Source: JAURVT01 sp049059935 (lineage in GTDB: Bacteria; Actinomycetota; Actinomycetes; Propionibacteriales; Nocardioidaceae). Taken from it: a DNA stretch of 9,995 bases. Both the position numbers and the translations under genes were made by a program. Under the pieces are notes generated by a model. It saw only the letters and a list, made by a program, of their open reading frames with translations, was not told the DNA's origin and searched no databases. The first letter of the stretch is position 1. Each line of letters opens with the position of its first letter. Shown here one piece after another: positions 5,914 through 9,995 of this stretch. Location of the stretch: NCBI RefSeq assembly GCF_049059935.1, contig NZ_JBMGQR010000109.1:1-9995 (forward strand), given 5' to 3'.

Positions 5914-8664
5914 TCAGTGGGTCTGGGGGTCGTGCACCCGGCGGCCCTCGGCGGTGACCCCGCGGACGACGAGCTCGGCTCGCACGATCGTGCCCTCGGC
6001 GGTGCTCATGATCGACAGGTCGTCGCTGATGGCGCGCACGAGGTAGAGCCCGCGTCCGCGCTCGCTGTCCATGCCGGGCAGCCGGCGGCCGAGGTCGTCG
6101 ATGCTGGCGACACCGGGGCCGTCGTCGGACACCTCGACGACCACGCGGCCGGTCTGCATCTGCACGCTCATCGTGACGACGCCGCGCGCGACGGAGGCGG
6201 CGTTGGCGAGCAGCTCGGCGGCCACGAGGACCGCGTCGTCGGACTCCACCTGGTGCGCCATCAGCCAGGTGCCGAGCTCGCGACGCATGGTGCGCACGCC
6301 CTCGGGCTCGGGCGGCTCGAGGCGCCAGCGACGGTCGGTCTCGACGGCGGTCTGGCGGGTGCGGCGCAGCACCAGCGCGAGGGTGTCGTCGCGACGGTCG
6401 GCGCCGGCCAGCGAGCGGCGGACGAGCTCGTCGGCGTAGTGCTGGGAGGGCATGTGCGAGACCTCGGCGGCCACCCGCACGAGCGAGTCCATGCCCTCGA
6501 TGATGTCCTTGCGCGCCTCGATCAGGCCGTCGGTGTACAGCACCACCGAGTCGTGCACCTCGAGGGTGATCGTGGCGACGTTGTCGCTGCCGACGCCCGG
6601 CCAGCCGATCGCACCGCCGGTGGCGGCGAGCTGGGTGACCTCGCCGCGCGAGCCCACCACCAGGGCCGGCGGGTGGCCGCCGGAGACGACCTGCAGGCGG
6701 CCGGTGCGGGGGTCGTACCGCGCCACGACGACCGTGGCCACGAGCTCGGAGTCCTGCGCCCCCAGCAGCTCGTCGGTGCGGCGCACCACGTCGACGAGCT
6801 CGGTGCCGTCGAGCGCGACGAACCGCAGCATGTGCATGACGGTGAGCGCGTCCTTGGTCGCGGTGACGCCGTGCCCGAGCACGTCGACGACCGCGACGTG
6901 CAGCTCACCCGACGGCAGCTCGTGCCAGTCGAACAGGTCACCGCCGGTGGGCGAGGCGGGGTCGGAGGCGACGTAGGCCACCGCGATGTCGGCACCCTCG
7001 ACGGCGGGAGGCTCGGGTGCGACGGCCTGCTGGAGGTGGTCGACGACGAGCCGCTGCGCCGCCTGCGCCTCGACGAGGGCGCGGAACTGCTCGCGCAGCT
7101 CCTCGTACTCCTCGGCGGGGGTGACGTCGCGCGCGACGACGACGAGCGTCTGGCGCCCGTGCGAGTCGGTGCCCGACGTGGCCGAGCACGACAGCCGTCC
7201 CTGCTCGCCCGCGGCGGTGGTGATGAGGATCTCGCGCGGCAGCGACGGCATCGACACCCAGTTGGTGAAGTCGACCGGCCGGCCCGCCGCGGTGCGGGCG
7301 CCGAGCACCCGCATGACGTCGCGGCGTCCCTTGAGGTCGGTCTGGGGGAAGCCGGTGATGCGCTCGCACGCGTCGTTCCAGGTGAGCAGGCTGCCGTCGT
7401 CGGCGAGGGTGAAGATGCCGTCCGAGGTGGTGCTGATGATCTGGTTGAGCGTGCGCTCCTGGTCGATCACGCTCTCGAGCAGCCGGCCGCGGGCCAGCGT
7501 GTGCCCCGTCTCGCGGGCCAACGCCTCCAGGACGGCCAGCTCGGCCTGCCCGGTGCCCTCGAAGCCCACCTGGTCGAAGACCACGAGCGCACCGGTGGGC
7601 TCGCCCTTCTCGTCGACCATCGGGGCGCTGCTGCTCTCGCGCCACCCGGCGTCGGCGAGCGCGGAGGCCAGGTGCCCGGTCTCACCGGCTCGCAGCCGGA
7701 TCGGCCCGGTCTCGACCGCGAGCAGCCGCTCGATCGCGCTGGCGACCCGGTCGGGACGCTGCGGTCCGTCGGTGCCGGGGACGTCGTCGGTGCCGCTCAC
7801 GTAGGTCACGACCCCGTCGTCCTGGCGGAGCACCAGGGCCGCGGCGCCGCTGTCGAAGCTCGTGCGGACCTCGGCCAGGTAGGCGTGGACGCCGTCGAGC
7901 GGGTTGATCGGCCGGGAGAGCTTCTCCGCGGCCGCCCGGAGCCCGGACAGCCGGCGACCGTCGGTCTGCGCCGCCGCGTACTGGCGCAGGACGTAGTGCA
8001 GGAGCACCAGCGGCGCCGGGAAGAGCACGGTCGCGGCGGGGTGTCCCTTGGCCGCCAGGACGAAGAGCAGGCCGAACAGCAGGTTGACCGAGAAGCTGAG
8101 CAGCGTCGTGCCCAGCACCGGACGCAGCCCGGCGAGCGCGCGACGGACCGGCAGGTCCTCGGCCACGGACCGCACGCCCGTGGTAGCCGCGACGTTGACG
8201 ACGTTGACCACCAGGATCGTCAGCACGAAGACGCCGAGCGAGCGCAGCGAGAGGAAGGGGCCCTGCAGCAGGCGGTCGGCCACCAGGCTCCCGGCCGCCG
8301 CGGCCAGCATCCACTGGCCGGTGTTGAAGGCGGCCTTGACCGGCTGGGTCCGGCGGAAGACCGCGCACCCGAGCTGGACGACGCCGACCACCGAGACGAC
8401 GACCACCATGGGGAACGCGAAGATCAGCGGTGCCAGCAGCGCGTCGAAGAGGGTCAGCGCGTCGACCGACGAGCGCCGCCGGAACCGCACCCGCAGCAGC
8501 TCGGCCGCGACGAGCCCGACGGCGAGGACGGGGAGCGTCTCGAGGGGCAGGCTGAACGGCGGCTGCGCGTCGAGGTAGAGGCCGATGCCGATGACGACGG
8601 CGGTGAACGCGTAGACGGCTGCGATGTAGACCCGCAGCCGCTGTTGCATGCGTGTGGCTGTCAC
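5914..8664 (-). CDS. Membrane-bound GAF-PAS-SpoIIE (PP2C) phosphatase with C-terminal anti-sigma-type HATPase
   Basis: A 916-residue sensor-regulator of the partner-switching type. Order: a hydrophobic N-terminus with about six or seven helices between 11 and 228; a GAF-like domain (about 255-400); a PAS domain (about 402-515, core TSDGIFTLADDGSLLTWND 413-431); a SpoIIE/PP2C serine phosphatase (about 550-768); and a GHKL ATPase of the RsbW/anti-sigma class (about 785-898). Phosphatase metal-binding motifs are intact: PTGGDLFD (572-579), VVDVLGHG (592-599), SGGHPPAL (661-668), YTDGLIEAR (710-718) and RRDDTLAL (757-764). ATPase boxes are ELLANA (817-822), DDGPG (847-851) and RGRGLYLVR (869-877); the His usual four residues after the N-box Asn is Val825. 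Such proteins dephosphorylate STAS anti-anti-sigma factors and may rephosphorylate them. No STAS or sigma gene lies nearby. Start GTG 8664 has only a weak GGTGAG 2 bases upstream; ATG 8649 is the alternative. Confidence 0.93.
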   Translation of the reverse strand: MTATRMQQRLRVYIAAVYAFTAVVIGIGLYLDAQPPFSLPLETLPVLAVGLVAAELLRVRFRRRSSVDALTLFDALLAPLIFAFPMVVVVSVVGVVQLGCAVFRRTQPVKAAFNTGQWMLAAAAGSLVADRLLQGPFLSLRSLGVFVLTILVVNVVNVAATTGVRSVAEDLPVRRALAGLRPVLGTTLLSFSVNLLFGLLFVLAAKGHPAATVLFPAPLVLLHYVLRQYAAAQTDGRRLSGLRAAAEKLSRPINPLDGVHAYLAEVRTSFDSGAAALVLRQDDGVVTYVSGTDDVPGTDGPQRPDRVASAIERLLAVETGPIRLRAGETGHLASALADAGWRESSSAPMVDEKGEPTGALVVFDQVGFEGTGQAELAVLEALARETGHTLARGRLLESVIDQERTLNQIISTTSDGIFTLADDGSLLTWNDACERITGFPQTDLKGRRDVMRVLGARTAAGRPVDFTNWVSMPSLPREILITTAAGEQGRLSCSATSGTDSHGRQTLVVVARDVTPAEEYEELREQFRALVEAQAAQRLVVDHLQQAVAPEPPAVEGADIAVAYVASDPASPTGGDLFDWHELPSGELHVAVVDVLGHGVTATKDALTVMHMLRFVALDGTELVDVVRRTDELLGAQDSELVATVVVARYDPRTGRLQVVSGGHPPALVVGSRGEVTQLAATGGAIGWPGVGSDNVATITLEVHDSVVLYTDGLIEARKDIIEGMDSLVRVAAEVSHMPSQHYADELVRRSLAGADRRDDTLALVLRRTRQTAVETDRRWRLEPPEPEGVRTMRRELGTWLMAHQVESDDAVLVAAELLANAASVARGVVTMSVQMQTGRVVVEVSDDGPGVASIDDLGRRLPGMDSERGRGLYLVRAISDDLSIMSTAEGTIVRAELVVRGVTAEGRRVHDPQTH

Positions 8665-8687
8665 GGCTCACCGCCGGCAGCAGCCAC

Positions 8688-8709
8688 GGTCGGACCGACC
8701 GGTCCGACC
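8688..8709. repeat. Short hairpin between secreted peptide and phosphatase genes
   Basis: Perfect 9-bp arms GGTCGGACC (8688-8696) and GGTCCGACC (8701-8709) around the spacer GACC. It lies 7 bases after the peptide gene stop and 23 bases before the phosphatase GTG. With no T-tract it may be a partial terminator that sets the ratio of the two gene products, a stabiliser of the peptide mRNA, or an operator for the phosphatase gene. Confidence 0.55.
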
Positions 8710-8716
8710 CGGTGGG

Positions 8717-8899
8717 TCAGTCCCAGCTCCAGCCGTTGGTGCGGACCGTGCCCGACTTGGCGGGGGCCGACGTGGTGGTGGACTTGGTGGTCGTCGTCTC
8801 GTTCGAGGCGTCGGCGCCCGAGGCGGCAACGGTGGTGAACATGAGCGTCGAGGCGGCGAGGGCCGAGGCAGCAAGGCCGGTCGCGAGGCGCTTCATCAT
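8717..8899 (-). CDS. Small secreted peptide, Thr/Ser-rich, ending NGWSWD
   Basis: A 60-residue peptide not recognisable to me by family. MMKRL gives a positively charged start, residues 6-27 are hydrophobic and alanine-rich, and cleavage is likely after Ala31 (ADA, then SNE), with VAA (24-26) as an alternative. The mature part would be only about 29 residues: a Thr/Ser/Lys-rich stretch (SNETTTTKSTTTSAPAKSG) and a tail TVRTNGWSWD with two tryptophans and no cysteine. No lipobox or LPXTG sorting signal is seen. GGAG (8905-8908) lies 5 bases before the ATG at 8899 and 8 before the second ATG at 8896, so either may be used. A longer in-frame extension to 9055 is rejected because it would run through the promoter. 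The gene sits 52 bases upstream of the phosphatase gene on the same strand, suggesting joint transcription. Confidence 0.72.
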   Translation of the reverse strand: MMKRLATGLAASALAASTLMFTTVAASGADASNETTTTKSTTTSAPAKSGTVRTNGWSWD

Positions 8900-8931
8900 G
8901 TGTACTCCATCAGATTCTGGGTAACCCGGAC

Positions 8932-8943
8932 CCCCGTTCGGGG
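8932..8943 (-). other. Small stem-loop in the peptide gene leader
   Basis: CCCCG, two bases, CGGGG: a perfect 5-bp GC stem within the predicted leader of about 50 bases, ahead of the ribosome site. It may affect mRNA stability. A riboswitch is not supported by any recognisable motif. Confidence 0.3.
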
Positions 8944-8956
8944 CACAACGAGTCCC

Positions 8957-8985
8957 AGAATAGGCCCAAGTGGGCCATGCTGAGA
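8957..8985 (-). promoter_or_regulatory. Promoter of the secreted peptide (and perhaps phosphatase) gene
   Basis: On the minus strand TATTCT (8962 to 8957) is a good -10 hexamer; 17 bases upstream the -35 position is occupied by TCTCAG (8985 to 8980), far from TTGACA. This suggests an activator-dependent or alternative-sigma promoter. Transcription would start near 8950, giving a leader of about 50 bases. The spacer and the -35 are both filled by inverted repeats, listed separately. Confidence 0.55.
8963..8976. promoter_or_regulatory. Operator-like palindrome in the -10/-35 spacer
   Basis: GGCCCA (8963-8968) and TGGGCC (8971-8976) with two central bases form a perfect dyad between the -10 and -35 elements, a position where bound protein would exclude RNA polymerase. 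Confidence 0.45.
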
Positions 8986-8995
8986 ACCCTCTCAG
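8980..8995. promoter_or_regulatory. CTGAGA-ACCC-TCTCAG inverted repeat over the -35
   Basis: Perfect 6-bp arms (8980-8985 and 8990-8995) with a 4-base spacer; the proximal arm is the -35 hexamer itself. TCTCAG-like half-sites recall those bound by some actinobacterial OmpR-class regulators such as MprA, though those are described mainly as direct repeats, so the link is tentative. Confidence 0.45.
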
Positions 8996-9048
8996 GACTA
9001 CGAAACGGTCACCGTCGTGTGTCTTCGACCCGGTTCGGGCGAATCGTC

Positions 9049-9062
9049 CGGGCACCAGCCCG
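9049..9062 (-). terminator. Weak terminator candidate after the polyprenyl synthase gene
   Basis: CGGGC (9049-9053), loop ACCA, GCCCG (9058-9062): a GC-only 5-bp stem with a tetraloop, 12 bases beyond the synthase stop codon. No T-tract follows. It is short for a real terminator and is given with low confidence. Confidence 0.3.
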
Positions 9063-9074
9063 CACGGGTGCGCG

Positions 9075-9995
9075 TCAGCCGAGGCGGGTGACCACGAGGT
9101 CGCAAAGCGACGCGAACGCGCGCCGTGCCGGCACGTCGTCCAGCGCGTCGAGCATCGCGCGGGCCTCGTCGGCCTCTCGACGGACGAAGGCGCGGGCCTC
9201 GTCGACGCAGGAGTGGGCGCGCAGCAGCGCCAGCGCCTCGTCGACCTCGGCGTCGTCGGTGATCGGGCGGGCGAGCAGCGACAGCAGGCGCGCGTCGGCC
9301 GGGTCGGTGGACCGCTGGGCGAACAGCGTGGGCAGCGTCGGGACGCCCTCGCGGAGGTCGGTGCCGGGCGTCTTGCCCGAGTCGCCCTCGTCGGACGCGA
9401 TGTCGATGACGTCGTCGCTCAGCTGGAAGGCGGTGCCGATCTTCTCGCCGAAGCGCGTGATCAGGTGCTCGACCTCGGGCGACGCGCCCGACATGCGGGC
9501 GCCGAACAGCGCCGCGGTGGCGATGAGCGAGCCGGTCTTGTCGGCCACGACGTCGAGGTAGTGCGCCAGCGGGTCGTCGCCGTCGGCCGGGCCGAGGGTC
9601 TCGCGGATCTGCCCCTGCACGAGGCGCGAGAACGTGGCGGCCTGGATGCGGACGGCGTCGGGGCCGAGGTCGGCGACCACGGTGGAGGCGCCGGCGAACA
9701 GGTAGTCGCCGATGAGGATCGCGATCGAGTTGTCCCAGCGGGCGTTGGCCGTGGGGGCTCCGCGCCGGAGCGACGCCTCGTCCATGACGTCGTCGTGGTA
9801 CAGCGTGGCGAGGTGCGTCAGCTCGACGACGACCGCGGCGGGCACGACGTCGGGCGCCGTGGGGTCGCCGAGCTCGGCGGCGAGCAGGACGACGATCGGA
9901 CGGAACCGCTTGCCGCCGGCCCGCAGCAGGTGCGCGGCCGCCTCGCTGACGAAGCGCTGGTCGGTCTCGGTGGCGGCGCCGAGCTGCTTCTCGAC
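9075..9995 (-). CDS. Long-chain polyprenyl diphosphate synthase (5' end outside window)
   Basis: A trans-prenyltransferase that adds isopentenyl units to an allylic diphosphate, most likely making the menaquinone side chain at the cytoplasmic membrane face. 306 residues are visible, and the frame stays open to the window edge; related enzymes have about 330-350, so a few tens of N-terminal residues are missing. Visible-fragment numbering: GGKRFRP (27-33), first aspartate-rich motif DDVMDE (68-73) with LRRG (76-79), GDYL (97-100), KTGSL (153-157), second aspartate-rich motif QLSDDVID (191-198), and GKTPGTDLREG (207-217). The fifth residue before the first motif is Ala63, a small residue that in this family leaves the pocket open for chains longer than C20, as in octaprenyl synthase IspB (ATLLHDDVVDE). 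Exact chain length cannot be predicted. In actinobacteria such genes often follow the nuo cluster, which would fit but is not visible here. Confidence 0.93.
   Translation of the reverse strand, partial: VEKQLGAATETDQRFVSEAAAHLLRAGGKRFRPIVVLLAAELGDPTAPDVVPAAVVVELTHLATLYHDDVMDEASLRRGAPTANARWDNSIAILIGDYLFAGASTVVADLGPDAVRIQAATFSRLVQGQIRETLGPADGDDPLAHYLDVVADKTGSLIATAALFGARMSGASPEVEHLITRFGEKIGTAFQLSDDVIDIASDEGDSGKTPGTDLREGVPTLPTLFAQRSTDPADARLLSLLARPITDDAEVDEALALLRAHSCVDEARAFVRREADEARAMLDALDDVPARRAFASLCDLVVTRLG

Noticed and set aside
8765..8800. Tandem-like GGTGGT/CGTCGT runs in the secreted peptide gene
   Set aside because: They simply encode the Thr/Ser-rich stretch; no precise tandem repeat unit is maintained.
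5896..8838. A 980-codon open frame on the plus strand opposite the phosphatase gene
   Set aside because: Its translation is low-complexity (His, Asp, Gly, Arg, Gln-rich) with no domain, while the minus strand encodes a full set of intact domains. Long antisense frames are a by-product of GC-rich third positions.
8717..9055. A 112-residue version of the small secreted peptide starting at 9055
   Set aside because: The extension would be encoded by the promoter, the operator-like dyads and the leader, would bury the signal peptide internally, and has no ribosome site, whereas GGAG precedes the ATG pair at 8896-8899.
8900..9074. Possible small RNA or riboswitch in the largest intergenic gap
   Set aside because: Short stems are present but no recognisable riboswitch, tRNA or known RNA fold; the leader is adequately explained by a promoter with operators and a ribosome site.

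Overview
The window comes from the chromosome of a high-GC Gram-positive bacterium (Actinomycetota). The support is very GC-rich DNA with strong G/C bias at third codon positions, several GTG starts, a two-subunit actinobacterial-type KorAB, a SpoIIE-phosphatase/anti-sigma-kinase fusion, and extensive antisense shadow ORFs. The exact genus cannot be read from the sequence. Gene content is mostly housekeeping and membrane biology. I see no insertion sequence, prophage, tRNA, rRNA or CRISPR array, and no gene-free stretch longer than 300 bases (the largest gap is about 175 bases).

Layout: (1) 1-974, minus strand, the N-terminal 324 residues of a Bcr/CflA-type drug efflux transporter whose 3' end lies outside the window. 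(2) A 139-base divergent intergenic region with a palindromic operator candidate abutting the transporter start codon. (3) 1114-4070, plus strand, korA and korB overlapping by ATGA, encoding 2-oxoacid (probably 2-oxoglutarate):ferredoxin oxidoreductase. (4) 4100-4861, plus strand, a DUF427-family protein. (5) 4900-5808, plus strand, a RarD/EamA-type ten-helix transporter that probably starts leaderless. (6) 5809-5913, a convergent intergenic region holding a 25-bp-arm inverted repeat and an ideal four-tract G-quadruplex motif. (7) 5914-8664, minus strand, a 916-residue membrane GAF-PAS-PP2C(SpoIIE)-HATPase regulator. (8) 8717-8899, minus strand, a 60-residue secreted peptide with a compound, palindrome-rich promoter. 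(9) 9075-9995, minus strand, a long-chain polyprenyl diphosphate synthase whose N-terminus lies outside the window.

Working together: KorAB links the TCA cycle to ferredoxin, and the polyprenyl synthase probably makes the menaquinone side chain, so the two ends of the window touch central and respiratory metabolism. The transporter pair (Bcr/CflA and RarD) are separate export units. The most intriguing unit is the secreted peptide followed 52 bases later by the membrane-anchored phosphatase/kinase. The same-strand order, the single recognisable promoter ahead of the peptide, and the intervening hairpin suggest co-regulation. A signalling relationship between peptide and sensor is inference only.
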